Below are positions 11,831 to 24,735 of a DNA stretch of 64,000 bases, piece after piece. A program made the position numbers and the translations under genes. Every line of letters begins with the position of its first letter. The stretch's first letter is position 1. The DNA is from Epiperipatus broadwayi (taxonomy: Eukaryota; Onychophora; Udeonychophora; Euonychophora; Peripatidae): positions 3,026,021 through 3,090,020 of the forward strand of contig JAQFVV010006336.1 in assembly GCA_028023455.1 (NCBI GenBank). The letters are read 5' to 3'. The notes under the pieces were generated by a model, which searched no databases, was not told where the DNA came from, and saw only the letters and a program-made list of their open reading frames with translations.

Positions 11831-13735
11831 ATGAGATGAAGTTTTACCATATCTGCACTACAAGGGCGCCATCTAGGCATTTGAACCTAGAAAATTTATA
11901 GAGTAGGCAGATATGTGCTGTTAAAATTCCACTTTATTTAGACCATTAGCCCAAGTCACTAGCTCAGTGGAACAGCAGAGATTTATATTTATAAATTCTT
12001 ATCTAAGACTATTTTTAATATTAAAAAAAGAACAAAATAAGCCACTGCCAGTAATTAATACACAAACAACATTTATTTATGCACATATATAATCATTTTA
12101 GAATTTGAAGAATAACATTTATTATTTTAGATTTTAATATTCTTTAATTTAAATTATTATTTTAAAATTTTAAATCATCCACACAGATGAATTTTATAAT
12201 TTATTTTAAGATTGTCGAGTATGAATAAACTACATAGATTTGCATTTGAAAAGAAAATATTCTATCCTTATTTAACCTTAGGCTAAAAGTTTGCAGTCAA
12301 ACTGGTATCAATCCATCTGATACATTGATGTAGTCAATGTAACATGAAAATATGACAGCACAAAAATTACCATACTGTCAGGAATGTACATCTGAACAGC
12401 ATGGTTAGAGAAGACAATTAAAAAAAACTCCATAGAAAGGGACTGCGTCTTTCATCTTACTATCCCATTCCATAGGCAAACAGGGGGTGTGCGGCGTATA
12501 CTGCGATTCTGCACGTAGCAAATCTCATACTACATCTACTAATTATACCAATATATCCAATCCATTGACCAAATTTAACTATGAAACAAAAAAACTAAGA
12601 TTACCCTCCCCTAATTAATTAATATAACTTTACAAATCTATATAGCCATTCATGTGTGACTTAAAAGTCCGTACAGATGAATTTTATAAAAGTGTTTTTT
12701 AATGTTGAGTATAGATCAACTACATAGATTACACGCTCAAAAACATTTCAAAATAAACATAAATGATCAAAATATAAAATCATTGATGTAATTGCAGAGG
12801 GAATTCACAAGATACCCAATGGCATTCATCATAAGATGCTGCATTGACACCAATAACTAAAAAGATATCCGAATAAATACATTTTAGGTATTCAACATAA
12901 GATATCATTATTTACCGAATGTCTATATATTTTAATCAAATATGAAAACAAAAACATAATTAAACGTGAATGAATCTATGCAAGCATCTATGCCCAACTT
13001 AAATTTAATGCATTTAGTAATTTATACAATATTAATAAAAAAAATGAAAATGGAAATGATTTTTAGCAAACTTAAATATATAAAATTTAAACATTAATTA
13101 TCAATTTGAAAATTTGAAAGTCAGATAAGAGTTCATTTTTACATTGGGTTAGCTGAATTTTAAAAGTTTGAATGAAAGTTCTTAATTATTTTTAAATTTT
13201 ATAGTTCATGTCTTACAGAAGGAGAATCATGGTTCTTGGTGCCAATTCCCATGACATCTTTATTTGAAATCCAGTCTGTTGTTCTGGAGGAAGCCTAAGC
13301 TGGTTCAATCCTGTTATTACAGTCATTTTATTTGAAATGAGTGAGAGAGAGTGACGAGTGCGTCTTATCGCTCTTCTCACAAAAATCAAGCTGGAACTTA
13401 GGAACTGTTTTAATTTTAATTGTTTTCCTTTTATAATGATCCTCTGGATTCAATGAACAAGATGTCACTAATCCTAGTCTCTTTTTGGTCCGTGCTGAGG
13501 CTTGGTGCTTCCATTGGTCAAGCTAATTCTTTTTATTCTCTTATCTATATCTTTCAACTGACCTTTTTTCTATAAGAGCCCCAAGGGCTAGTTTGCTTTT
13601 CAATTAATTTATAAAACAATCATTTCCATTTACAAAAATATTTTATTTTTAGATCTTGTACTTTTTTTTAAAAAAGTACGTTCAAATATATATTTTTTTA
13701 AGAAGAAAATATTTTTTAAAGTTTTGCATCTGTGT

Positions 13736-13779
<44 letters not shown>

Positions 13780-15049
13780 AACAACTCTTTAATTTTTTTT
13801 TTATCTTTTAGTTTTTAATAAATTTATTTTTATTTGCGAACTTAAAGTTTTTATTTTAAATTAATGTAATGGCATATTTAACGGTATATAAATATGCCCT
13901 TACAATATATATGTAAACAATACATTTTACATGAAAATTTAATGTCTATATTTTACTAAATTATATATAAATAAAATACTGAATATTTTATTATGAGGTG
14001 GAAAAATACCACCTCAGTATATATACACTACATGTGTGAAATTAATTAAAAATAAAACTATAAATTTACAATATCGTTTTTGTAAGCATTTCTTTTAAAA
14101 ATAAAAAATTTCCAATCAAAGTAAAAATTTTAAATACTTTTCATTTAAAAAATATATTTTTTTATTAACTTATATACACATATATTATTATGTACTGAAA
14201 CAGTATGATTTGATCGTCATACGTTTCACCTATTCTAGAAATCAGTAGCCTTCATTTTCCTAGTTCAAACCCTAAAGGTACACATATATATAACTGTATA
14301 CTTGGGAATTTAACATGTATAAAAACGTATATTTACACGTATATATGTGTAATTGTATATGCACACACATTTGCTATAATTGTATATATTTGGTAATAAT
14401 TTTATTTGCTAAAGAAATGGTATATTCACATCTGAATATTATCATTATATAACGTACACACCTTATAATTTTATAAATATTCATCTTATGATTTTAAATA
14501 ATTGAATTGGTTTCAAGCTGGAAAAATTGTAATAGATAAGAACAGAATTCTCTAAAGTATTTCAAACTGGCTTTAAAGTACCCAATTACTTAATCATGTA
14601 GAGCAACTAAAAACAAAGGTAAATGTCTCACGTCTTGGATAAAACGCTAGCAGCTTAAATCTCTTTCAGTAAAAGAAAAGGAGAAGCAATCCAATGTTTA
14701 AAAAAAGAACTTTACCAATCTCATGAGACACCGTGGGTACAAATCCAGATTTTAGGATTCTTAATAAAATAAAAGTTGGACAATTAAACCTGCACTGAAA
14801 TCCAGATTGGAACTAGAATCTGAGAAAAATAAAAGAAACAATGAATAAACCTGAAATCAATCAACCGATTTGTCTGAAGCTGATGCAATTAAGACTTCTT
14901 AGATTTTAATGTCTAAAAATAAAGATTGTGAATGAACTGTAAGAGGGGGGGTTAAAAAAGTATAAAAAAGGCAGTTGAAAGAAAATTGTCATCCATTTTG
15001 CTTTTCAACTTATATTCAGGCAGCAGGCCCAGTTTCTACCATGCAAATA
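11831..15049. other. AT-rich DNA; one repeated block and an (AT)n tract
   Basis: Two blocks of about 80 bp are related: 12178-12255 and 12665-12745 both read ...ACAGATGAATTTTATAA, then GAGTAT, ...AACTACATAGATT, about 485 bp apart. An (AT)n tract lies at 13737-13777. Around 13200-13600 base composition is more balanced but no motif is recognised. Near 14200-14270 the minus strand has ACTGATTTCTAGAATAGG then TGAAACG, only loosely hammerhead-like. No gene seen. Confidence 0.45.
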
Positions 15050-17135
15050 AGCGGCTAGAAAAGCCAAGGCCATCCTCCCGATGGTCAAGAACCGTTTATG
15101 GAGCCCGGAGATCCAAACCACAGCCCTACTTAAAGAATAGCCCAACGATGAACCAGAGATAAATCAGTCCATGCGTGTATTTCATACTTTCAAGCTGCAA
15201 GCCTCCAGATAAATAACCGGTAACCACTTCTCAATCAAACTAAATCTTAAAGCTATAGCCATCTATAAATCTTTCCTAAAGCTAGCTATATAATAAGTAA
15301 TGTGCACAAACTCTTCCATTCAAATTTTATAAATTAATCATACTATGTTTAAAAGGTGTATTCTCTCTTAAAGTAATTAACTGTATTAGATAAACGTATC
15401 TCAACCTGTATAATTTAAAATATGTTAAAAGTTAAATGTAAATCTTGCCTGATCGCAAATTCTTAAATCTCTTTTAAATTCAACTTATAAAAGCTTATTT
15501 GCCTTATTATTTTCTCTATTTGCATCTATACTTTTGCATCTATATATATATATTTTGTTAAAATACATTTATTGATTTATGCTTTGCCTTCGGAGCAGAG
15601 ACTATTAATTATTATAACTTAAAGAGACGTTTTGTTCTCAAGTAAAGTAATTATGCTGTTTGGCATATCTATAGATTGTCTCTGGTCTGAAACCTACTTT
15701 GATGTATTATTTGAACTGCTATGGGTAGCTTAAATTCACATATGTTGCTTATTAAAAGGTTTGTTGGTTAAATAAAAGAGAGTGATAATTTAAGGCATAT
15801 TCAGTAGTTAGCCAAGTTTAAGCCCCAGATATGCTTTAGACCCCCTTAATGTAATTGCATATAATATGTAGTTAATTAATAAACTAGATCAATTTTAATA
15901 AAGTCCTCTTTAGCACAATTTCAGTGTTTATTTAATTAACTGGCGTAGGGTAGTTTGCAGAAGAAACTATAGATTTTGCGCTTTAATAGTTGTTATAATT
16001 AAGATTCCGAAAGCATTGCGAATGAGTTTTTACGAAGCACTGAGGTGCATTCCACCTTGCTATTATATAATTATTAAGATAAGATTAGGTTTTAAGGGCT
16101 ATCTTATCATCCTTAGTTCGGACAGCCTTCTCTTGAATGGGATAATGATTTTAAGGGTCATTCCCATTTCCTCCTTTAAAAACTGGAACACCGAAATCCA
16201 GCATCTTATATCATGGCTGTTCGAGCATCCGAACTAAAAGTTCATGTATAGCAGGCGAGCGGTATCTGAGAACCGAGCAAACGCTGCTGAATCTCATGAG
16301 TAAAAGCACATTCAAGCTGCATCTGATGTAATTTGCATAGCGCCATAGCCTCAGAAGTTATGCTACAAAACGCCAGTTCATCTGTTGTATATTAATTGTT
16401 CAGCATTGATCTGAACCTAAGATCTAGTTTATCTAAGAATATCTACATAAAGAGCACATTGACTGCTCCTCACGTATTGATAAATTTAAGTACACATTGT
16501 ATAAATTTGCCACTCTCTTAGAGTTTAACCCTTAACATACTGAGTAGGAATGGCATACATAATTTAGACATTAGTATAGACGTAAATTAATTATTAATGT
16601 ATAAACGATATAATAGAATAATGATCGTTAAGTAAGTGATTACAGAACGTGTAGTTCGTATTTTCACAATTGATTACAGAACGTGTAGTTTGTATTTTCA
16701 CCATCCCACCTGCGAGTGGAATATCCAGTATATTTAATTGTTATTGTTTGTGTTTTGTCAATATTAAATAATTTTAAAATCTATTAACGTCTGCAGTATT
16801 ATTCACTTTATTTATATTAAATCACCATCCATAATGATTTTATATGCATTAGATAATCAGCCATAGGTTGTGTGAGTGTGTTTGGTTAAGCTATAAATAT
16901 TTAGTTAAATATCCCTGAGTCTCTCGTTTTACCCTTTGCTATTGGCGGCGCGGAAATTGAGAGATTACGAGTGTAGCCTCATATATGTCATTCATAAGGT
17001 AGTAAGTCAGGGAGTGTTGGTGAAGGAGCTGAGGTGTGGTCAGATTTGGTCTCAAACCCTCATCTAGATCAGCCTTGGTATAATTTACCAAAACTCTGGA
17101 TTTTGTTGCGTGGATGTTCAAATATGACTGTTACA
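15050..17135 (-). mobile_element. Long LTR-like repeat, copy 1
   Basis: On the minus strand it starts TGTAACAGTCATATTTG at 17135, and a second copy at 33612 on plus starts TGTAACAATCATATTTG. Collinear matching blocks follow: AAAATCCAGAGTTTTGG, GGCTGATCTAGATGAGGG, GCATAACTTCTGA, CTATAGTTT...CTACCCTACGCCAGTT, ATCTAGTTTATTA, AAAGCATATCTGGGGCTTA, GTTTGTGCACATTA and TATAGCTAGCTTTAGG. The TGTAAC start and a TATA-like string about 155 bp inside (TATATAAGG in copy 2) suggest an LTR with a short U3 and a very long R-U5. A 60-codon minus frame at 16939-17121 spans this region but is frameshifted in copy 2, so I do not call it a gene. The inner (3') limit is uncertain. Confidence 0.6.
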
Positions 17136-17197
17136 GTACACATACTAAATAGGATATATACATAAGGAGTATACATTTTAAATTATAGTACAAATAT

Positions 17198-17200
17198 CTT

Positions 17201-17257
<57 letters not shown>

Positions 17258-17258
17258 T
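17198..17258. repeat. (AT)n microsatellite
   Basis: AT dinucleotide tract of about 58 bp immediately before the RTE-like LINE. Confidence 0.95.
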
Positions 17259-17259
17259 G

Positions 17260-20200
17260 TAGGCTGCAGAAAGGAGTTTCTTATTAACTGAAAACAGATC
17301 CTTTGATTTCTCTTGGAGGCCTTAAAGGAACCAAGCAGGGCAAATTCCTAATGTCCACTCTGTATGTTCTTGTTGTTGCAGCTGTTATTACTATGTGATT
17401 ATTCATATAGTATACAAACATGGATGGGCTGCTCCCCAACACACATTAGCCAGAATGGTGAGTTTATCAGCTTTTTACCTCCGAGTTTAAGAAAAAAATT
17501 TCCAATATATACAATCATGACAGACAAAAATAAACCATGGTTCTTATTCCCAGGAAGCTGTAAAGTCACCAACCAAGACAGCGGTTGGGAGCCGAAGGCA
17601 GAGGGTGCTAAGAATCCCCTGATTGTGGATTCAGGCTGCCATTTGATGTCGACTTTTTATTTAGGTACTTACAACTGCAGATCACTTTCAAGTAAAGGAA
17701 GATTGCAAGAGTTAGAAGAACTGTCTTATATTAAATGGGACATTATTGGACTTTGTGAAGTTAGAAGAAAAGATGAAGAAACAATTGATATAAAAAGTGC
17801 ATATATATTCTACCATAAAGGCACAAATATTGGAAATACAAGTAGAGTAGAATTCATTATAAATAAAAAATGGAAGAATAACATTGGGGAGAGTGATGGT
17901 GTATCAGTCAGATTGGCAAGATAAGTTTTACAACTTAATAGCAGATACCAAATTCAGATAATTCAGGTGTATGCCCCAACAAGTTCTCTTAGTGATGAAG
18001 TTATAGAAGATTTTTATATGGATGTACAAAAGGCTTTTGTTCAGAGTAAACAACACTAAAATTGTTATGGAAGACTTTAATGCTAGAATTGGTAAACAAA
18101 TTAAAGATGAAAATGCTGTAGGTAATTTTGGTTATGGTAATAGAAAGGAGAGAGGACATAGACTTGTGGAGTGTGCAGAAAAAGAAAAACTTTATATTAT
18201 GAATTTTTTTTTGAGAAAAATGTTAAAAGGAAATGGACATGGAAACATTTAAATGAAGGTACAGCAGAATTGGATTATATTTTGACTAACAGAAAATACA
18301 TATTTCAAGATTGTAATGTTCTTAATAAATTTAACACAGGAAGTGATCATTGATTAGTAAGATGTAGTTAATGCAAAACTAGAGAGACAAAAATTATTAA
18401 GAAAAACAATATTTACAGTTGATATTCCTAATCTTCAGAAACATTCTAATGAATTTAAATTAGAACTTACGAATCGGTTTCAAGTATTAGTAGATTTTGA
18501 TCATGATTCAGATTTGAATGACATTAATGGGATAATAAACAATACACTTTTAAAAACTGCAACAAAGGTAGCTGGTAGAAAAAAGCAGCAATGGACCAAT
18601 AAAATTTCTACTGAGACTAGAGAATGTATGAAGAAAAGAAAGAATATAAGGATATACAACAATGATTCATTAAAAAAAGATTGAATATCTCGAATTTTGT
18701 AAAATGGTGCAGAAAAGAGTTGAAAATGATATAAGAAAGTATAATTGTGAACTAGCAAGGAAAGCTGTAGAAGAGAATAAAAGTCTAAAGAGTGTAAAAC
18801 AACATTTTGGTATTGGTAGGAAATTTATATCTGCAATAAGAAAAAAAGATGGCATTATTACTAAAAAGAGAGATGACATCATGAAATGTATAGAAGACTT
18901 CTGTCAAGAATTATATAGTAATAAAGAACAAGTGCCTCCTACACCTATTATATCTTCTGAATTGCCCAGAATTTTGAATGAGGAAGTGAGACATGCAATT
19001 AAATTTATGAAGAAAGAAAAGGCTCCAGGTAATGATGGAATTATAATTGATATATTAAAAGAAACAGGTGAAGAAATATATATATTTTTTAGCAAAGTTA
19101 TTTACCAAATGTGTAAATGATAAAGATGTACCAGATGATTGGAAGAATGCAGTATTAATATTAATATTTTAAAAAGATGATAAAGAAGATATTAGAAATT
19201 ACAAACCTATCAGTCTTTTATCAGTTTTATACAAAATTTTTACTAAGATAATTACAACTCGTCTACAGAAAGCACTGGGTTTCCACCAACCAAGAGAACA
19301 AGCTGGATTTAAAAGTGGTTTTAGTACAGTAGATCATGTCAAGGTATTGAGAGAAATTATAGAAAGGAGAAATGAATATGAGTTGCCATTATGCTTAGGA
19401 TTTGTAGACTATGAAAAGACATTTGATTCTATAAACATATCTTCAGTGATTAAAGCCTTGAATCATCAAGGTGTAGATCCAGGATATTGTCATATTTTAA
19501 AGAATATTTATAAAAATGCAACAGCAACAATTAGACTACATAATGATAGTAGGAAAATCAACATTGAAAAGGGTGTAAGACAGGGTGACTCCATAATGTC
19601 CAAAACTTTTTACAGGAGTGCTGCAAGAAGCCATTTAGATTTTGTAGATTATGTAGTTGTTTTTGCAAATAATGCTTTAGAGCTACATGAAATGTAGCAG
19701 GAGTTATCAGATGAAAGTAGGACTAAAGATAAATGTTAAAAAGACTAAAGTAATGTTTAATAGATTTTCTCAAAATATGAAAATAAAGATTGATTATGAT
19801 GAGTTAGAAGAAGTTAACAGTTACAAATACCTTGGTCAGATTATTAATATAGATGGAAATATAATGGATGAAAATAATCATAGAATTAAACTTGGTTGGA
19901 GTGCTTTTGGTAGAAATAACTTGATACTAAAAGGAAATATGCCTATGTGTTTGAAAAGGAAGGTTTTTAATAAATGTGTTTTGCCAGTTCTTACTTATGG
20001 ATCTGAGACTTGGACACTTAATAGAAGAGCAATACAGAGACTTCAGACCACTCAGAGAAGTATGGATAGATGCATGTTAGGAGTAACAAGAAGAGATTGA
20101 AAATGCAATGTATGCATAAGAGAACAAACAGGGGTTACTAACGTCATTGAAAAAATTAAAAGACAAGTGGAGTTGGGCTGGACATATTGTTAGAAGAGGT

Positions 20201-20416
20201 GATAATAGATGGACAATTGAAATTTTAAACCAGATTTCAAAAGATTGTAAAAGACCCAGAAAAAGCCCACATGTGAGATGGATGGATGAAATAAGAAAGT
20301 GTGCAGGGGTGATGTGGAGAAGAGAAGGTAAAGATAGGAAAATATGGATTGAACTTGGAGACTTTTTCCCTGCAGTGGATTGATAATGGTTGATGATGAT
20401 GATGATGATAATGATA
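17260..20416 (+). pseudogene. RTE-like LINE: endonuclease-reverse transcriptase, broken
   Basis: The copy is about 3.15 kb, close to a full RTE-type element. Frame pieces in order: an apurinic-like endonuclease (LGTYNCRSLSSKGRLQELEE, IIGLCEVRRKDE with the catalytic Glu, then VYAPT, MEDFNARIG with the Asp, and GSDH at the end, about 17640-18353); a linker; then reverse transcriptase (EKAPGNDGI, YKPISLLSVLYKIF, PREQAGFK, motif A GFVDYEKTFDSI at about 19398, motif B GVRQGDSI); and a C-terminal part (YLGQIINIDGN, LPVLTYGSETWTL, WSWAGHIVRRGDNRW, PHVRWMDEIRK). Several frameshifts and stops split it over all three frames. The catalytic FADD of motif C reads FVDY, and about 25 residues between motifs B and C are missing, so the copy is dead. 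It ends in a (GAT)n-type tail. RTE clade is inferred from domain order, size and tail. Confidence 0.9.
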
Positions 20417-22590
20417 TCTTGTAATGGTATGAATAGGACAAGTGCATGTATGATAGACAAAGAACAGAGACTATTAAATGCAAATTTAATCCAGATATCA
20501 GAATAAAATGATTTTATGAAAGGTTTTGATAATCTGATTTTTAAAGTGTCTAATCTATACCACTATAACTTGAAAATAAATGTGAAATAATAGAAATTCT
20601 AGTTCTGGTGCATATAATAAAATTTTAAGATAATAGTGTGGCTTTTATTTGGAGTGAAATATATGTATAGAGGGTAATGCTATTTGAATTATACACCAAT
20701 GTATAATTGTTTGTTTATATCCCTTAACCAAGTAAAGTAAGTAAAGTTTTATAACTTTAATAGTGATAACAATAATAATTTATTTATATCAAGTAATGAT
20801 TACTCATAAATGAAGTTGATAAAATATCAGTGAATAAACCTAATATCCAATATTTTTCTACTGGTTATAATTCATTATGATATTACAAAATAGTCAGGTT
20901 GAGCATCAGAGGAAAATCTGGGTTTACTTTCACTTGTTACATGTACAAAATTGACAAAGTTTTAGAGCTTATTCAGAGTAGAAATTGTGATAACATGAAT
21001 TGTAAATAAGTTATCTTAAATGCAAAATTATTTTTAATGGTAATTTGAACCAATTATCATTAATTTTCGTTTGATTGTATGAATAGTTAAAACATATATT
21101 CATAACTAAACACAAATATATTAGATAATAAATAAATAAATAATAGAACTTGAAATGCACTTAATACACAGTGCTCATATATGCATAAATGTTTTAAAAG
21201 GCAAAGCATAGTGAATTATTCTACATTCATAGAAGATTAAAATACATATACTTTAAGGATTCGTTTTTAATACATCTCTATATAATTTTATTCATCAGTA
21301 TTTATTGTTTTAATCCTGTTTAGCTAGTTTTTATAAATCAGGGTCTTAGCAACATATATGTATTTAAGATATTAAGAGCTACAAAATACTTTTTCTGAGA
21401 TATTTGGTCAATTTTGTCATTCTATAATATTTCCAGGATAATAGTAATAATATGTTTCACTATTGTGCAACAGAATCCTTGGGTATTGAGAGGTGCATAA
21501 ACATCACAAAATTTATTGACAGATTTTGGCAATATAAGTTAAATTATTCTACTATATGCATATCCTCTGAGTGTAGTAATAAATGTTCTGGAAATTAAAA
21601 TTTATTTTTCTATGACATGAAATATATCCAATTTTATTGCTAACATTATTGTGGTTTTCTTGAAAATTTTATCATCATTATACATGAGATCTTGTATTCT
21701 ATTTCTGATAAATTCGTATGTATATGTTTATATACAATTCAAATTTAATTGCGTGCATTATCCCATTAGAAAAAATAGATCCTTTAGGAATATGGTATTA
21801 ATCACATTTAGGTTGTTACTGACTTTAATTCAAATTTAAACTTGCCTTTTGAAGCAGACGTTAACTTTTTTTTTTAGCTGTTATTTTAGTTTCTCTTTAA
21901 CATATAAGTTTTGAATAAACGCATCTTTCCATTGTTCTCTATAATATGAAAATCGTTATCGTTACAAAACCTTTTTTTTTTGAAATAGACAATATCTATA
22001 TATGTATACATGAAAAAAAGATCTTTTTCTTTAATGATCTGCTTGTTGTCTCTTTTATTTCTTAATGATCAAAGGTTCATCACTGTTATATATGATTCGC
22101 TTGAGGTGTTGTTTTATAAAAAATGTACTAAGCAATAATGAAATTTATTTTAATATCATTTATAAGTACAGACATGCATAAATACATACATTCACATATT
22201 AGAGTAATGTATTATATATTTATTAAATCCTATAAAACACGCATGTGTAAAAATAATGTTTTATAAAATAAATTTGAATTACAATCCTATTCTTAAAATT
22301 AAAACTTTATTTTAATTCCTATTGCAGAGAAACGTATTTCCTTTAAAATTAAATGATGTTGCAGAAAAGAAAATATTAAATAAATAGCCTATGTACCTTT
22401 AAAATAATATAAATAATACTAAATCATTATTATCTTCTATATTTATACGTACAACTATTAAAAATATATATCTTCGTCATATAGTGGGATGGAGAGTAAA
22501 GAAGACATTGATTAGTCACTTCAATAATTAAAGTCCTACATAATTTTTATAGTATATATTAAGATGTGATATGGTGCCACATGCTATAAT
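20417..22590. other. AT-rich DNA, no feature seen
   Basis: No gene or structured repeat recognised. The 62-codon plus frame at 21651-21839 is AT-biased and without motif. Confidence 0.5.
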
Positions 22591-22599
22591 CACAGAATA

Positions 22600-23045
22600 T
22601 GTATCAACTATAAGTGTTTAATCATTTTAAAATACAATATAGTTTTACATTTGTATTTACTCTGCCAATACTAAAAACTTAAAAAATAATAGACATAATT
22701 TTTTTTTATATTAAAATAACTTTTATTGAATTTGCCCTAAAAGAATAAAAAATAATTATGTTTTTAACCACAATTAGGGGCTTTAGATTTAACTTGAAAT
22801 TAAAGCATTGCAGGGATATCCAGAAAAGAATTAAGTCTGTTCTTATTTTCTTATAATAAGGATCGATTTAATTAATTTCTAGACTGCCATTTTTTTTGTT
22901 TCAAGTTAAATCTCAAAACCCCAGTTGTGGTTGAAGAAACATTTTTTTTTTTTCTTTTTAGCACAGGATTAATAAAAAAACATTTAATACAAAATATTTA
23001 TTTTCTCTATTATTTTTATTATAATTTCAAACTTCTATTTTATAA
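22600..23045. repeat. Dispersed hairpin repeat, copy 1
   Basis: It shares with 24736-25130 the blocks TATCAACTATAAGT, ACAATATAGTTTTAC, GCCAATACTAAAAA and a common internal layout. It is itself an inverted repeat: AACCACAATTAGGGG...TTTAACTTGAAA (about 22767-22800) pairs with TTTCAAGTTAAATCTC...CCCCAGTTGTGGTT (about 22898-22935). Non-coding; family unknown. Confidence 0.75.
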
Positions 23046-23429
23046 AGTGGCCTTTTTAATTTAATTATTTTCTTATCCAAAATATTTTAAATTTGTTTCA
23101 TAGACTTTCTTTTGAATTTTGAATGCCTTATTTAATTTTATCATAGTTAATTTTACTGCTATAGGTTTAAAAAATTGCTTCTATAACTAGTAAATTAATG
23201 ACTTTAATCTATAATAGTTGTCGCAATATTGCTTTTAAAATATATTTTGATTAAATAAATACATATGCTTATTAACTGCTGCTTTCTATATATAATTAAT
23301 TTCATGAAAATTCTTAAAACATATTTTTAAAAGCTTTTATTTAAATTACAATATTTGTTTATCAGTTTGTATGTTTGATTGTAAACTATTGCAACCACTT
23401 TTACAATTTAAGTTAGAATAAAATTTTAA

Positions 23430-24260
23430 AATTGAAGTTTAATAGATTTAGATTCAATAAAATTGTTTCAAATTTGGTACATAAGAAAATCCAGATACAG
23501 TAATATGGAACTATAATATTTTAGGTAGATGATCTAGTTTCTTAGATTGAACCAGAGGCTGGGGTCATTTTGAATATTTTGATATCAAATTTACAATTAA
23601 TTTTTAGACCTTTAATATGTTTTAAGTAAGACTCATAAGATTATAGTATACAATTTTATTGGTTACAATGAAAAATTATAATATTTTAAAATCAAGGTGT
23701 TAATAAATTTGTATTAAATACAATTTTTTTGAAATTTTGTATATTTTTAGTAGGTGACTTAGTTTCTTATATATGCAAAACCAGGTGAGAAAATTTTGAA
23801 TATTTTGATAATAAATTAAAAAATTGTTCTTAGCACTTATAATATGTTTTAAGTAATGTTCATTATTTGTTTTGTAAGCTTCATTTAAATTAAAATAAAA
23901 TGAAGTTAGTTTACAATATAATTTTGTTAAACTGTTTTTTTAAAAAATCAAATAAAAAGAAAAAGTGTCAAGGATGACTTCATGTTTTAAGTTAATTAAT
24001 GCCTTATTATATACATATATAATTATGCACACATATCAAATATGATATATACATATATAAACTATAAGTGTCAAATTAATTTAAAATCATGTGTATTAAG
24101 TGAAGTTTATTTATATCAATTTGATAATGATTTTTTTTTAAAACTAAAAATATCTATTCAAAAGCTAAAATGTCAAATGCTTTTTACTGTAAAAATATTT
24201 TCATGTTTTTAGTCACTTAATGATTTACTGTACATATATGTTATTATATACCCATACTAA
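23430..24260. repeat. Degenerate tandem repeats, about 227-bp spacing
   Basis: Two pairs of similar blocks lie about 228 and 226 bp apart. GATGATCTAGTTTCTTA (23526) and GGTGACTTAGTTTCTTA (23754) are both followed by TTTTGAATATTTTGATA and ATATGTTTTAAGTAA. TTCATGTTTTAAGTTAATTAATG (23979) and its relative (24202) are both followed by an ATATGATA-rich stretch. The units are strongly diverged, an old tandem array; spacing was counted by eye. Confidence 0.55.
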
Positions 24261-24271
24261 ATATGATACAT

Positions 24272-24310
24272 TTATAAAAAAATATATACATTAACTTATA
24301 GCAGAAATAT

Positions 24311-24343
<33 letters not shown>

Positions 24344-24387
24344 CGATATTTCTGCTATATATTATCATGTATATATTTTTTTATATA
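24272..24387. repeat. Foldback with an (AT)n loop
   Basis: TTATAGCAGAAATATCGT (left) and ACGATATTTCTGCTATA (right) are inverted around an (AT)n loop, and AAAAAAATATATACAT at the outer left is mirrored by ATGTATATATTTTTTT at the outer right. Confidence 0.85.
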
Positions 24388-24451
24388 TATATATATATAT
24401 ATTAGTAAAAATAGTCACACATCACATGACCTATATAACTTGCATTACCAA

Positions 24452-24730
24452 TATGTAATATTTTAAGAGCCTGCCAATAGCTTTAAACAAGCTTATTTAT
24501 TTATTTATTTATTAATGATAAATGCTATGAGAAAGTACCTGAAGTCTTTATCTATGATGGTCCCCATCCCCAGACTGGTTTTGAGCTATGGCTCTCATCA
24601 GTGAGGAGCCAGGACATTAGATTCAAATTTCTTAAATATTCTTAAATATTACTTTCTCTTATAGCATTTATCATTAAAAAATAAATAAATAAGCTTGTTT
24701 ATAGCTATTAGCATGCTCTTAAAATATTAT
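24452..24730. repeat. Foldback element carrying a hammerhead motif
   Basis: 24452-24537 is the near reverse complement of 24650-24730, sharing TAATATTTTAAGAGC, AAACAAGCTTATTTATTTAT and AATGATAAATGCTAT. The 112-bp spacer carries the hammerhead-like motif at 24560-24615 (minus). Position and strand of the motif within the spacer match the foldback at 11119-11653, although the arms are unrelated in sequence. Confidence 0.9.
24560..24615 (-). ncRNA. Hammerhead ribozyme-like motif, one core substitution
   Basis: Minus strand: GTCCT, GGCT, CCTCA, CTGATGA, stem II GAGC with GCTC (loop CATA), AAAAC, CA, GTC, TGGGG, ATG, GGGAC. Helix I is CCTCA/TGGGG plus GTCCT/GGGAC around an internal loop. Stem III is AC/GT with a 2-nt loop. 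Stem II is better than in the 11-kb copy, but G12 of the GAAA core is A, which should cripple cleavage. The outer helix I differs from the 11-kb copy (ATCCAA/TTGGAT) yet still pairs, which is compensatory change. Confidence 0.65.
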
Positions 24731-24735
24731 ATATA

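Noticed and set aside
11870-11990. Pol III A-box-like CTAGCTCAGTGG near 11958 and B-box-like GGTTCAAATG on minus near 11880
   Set aside because: The two boxes are on opposite strands and not spaced as in a tRNA or SINE.
14205-14270. Loose hammerhead-like string on minus (CTGATTT ... TGAAACG)
   Set aside because: Core is CTGATTT rather than CTGANGA and no convincing stem II or helix I.
16939-17121. 60-codon minus open frame in the LTR-like repeat
   Set aside because: The second copy at 33.6 kb is frameshifted and has stops in the same stretch, and the repeat boundary just upstream looks like an LTR end.
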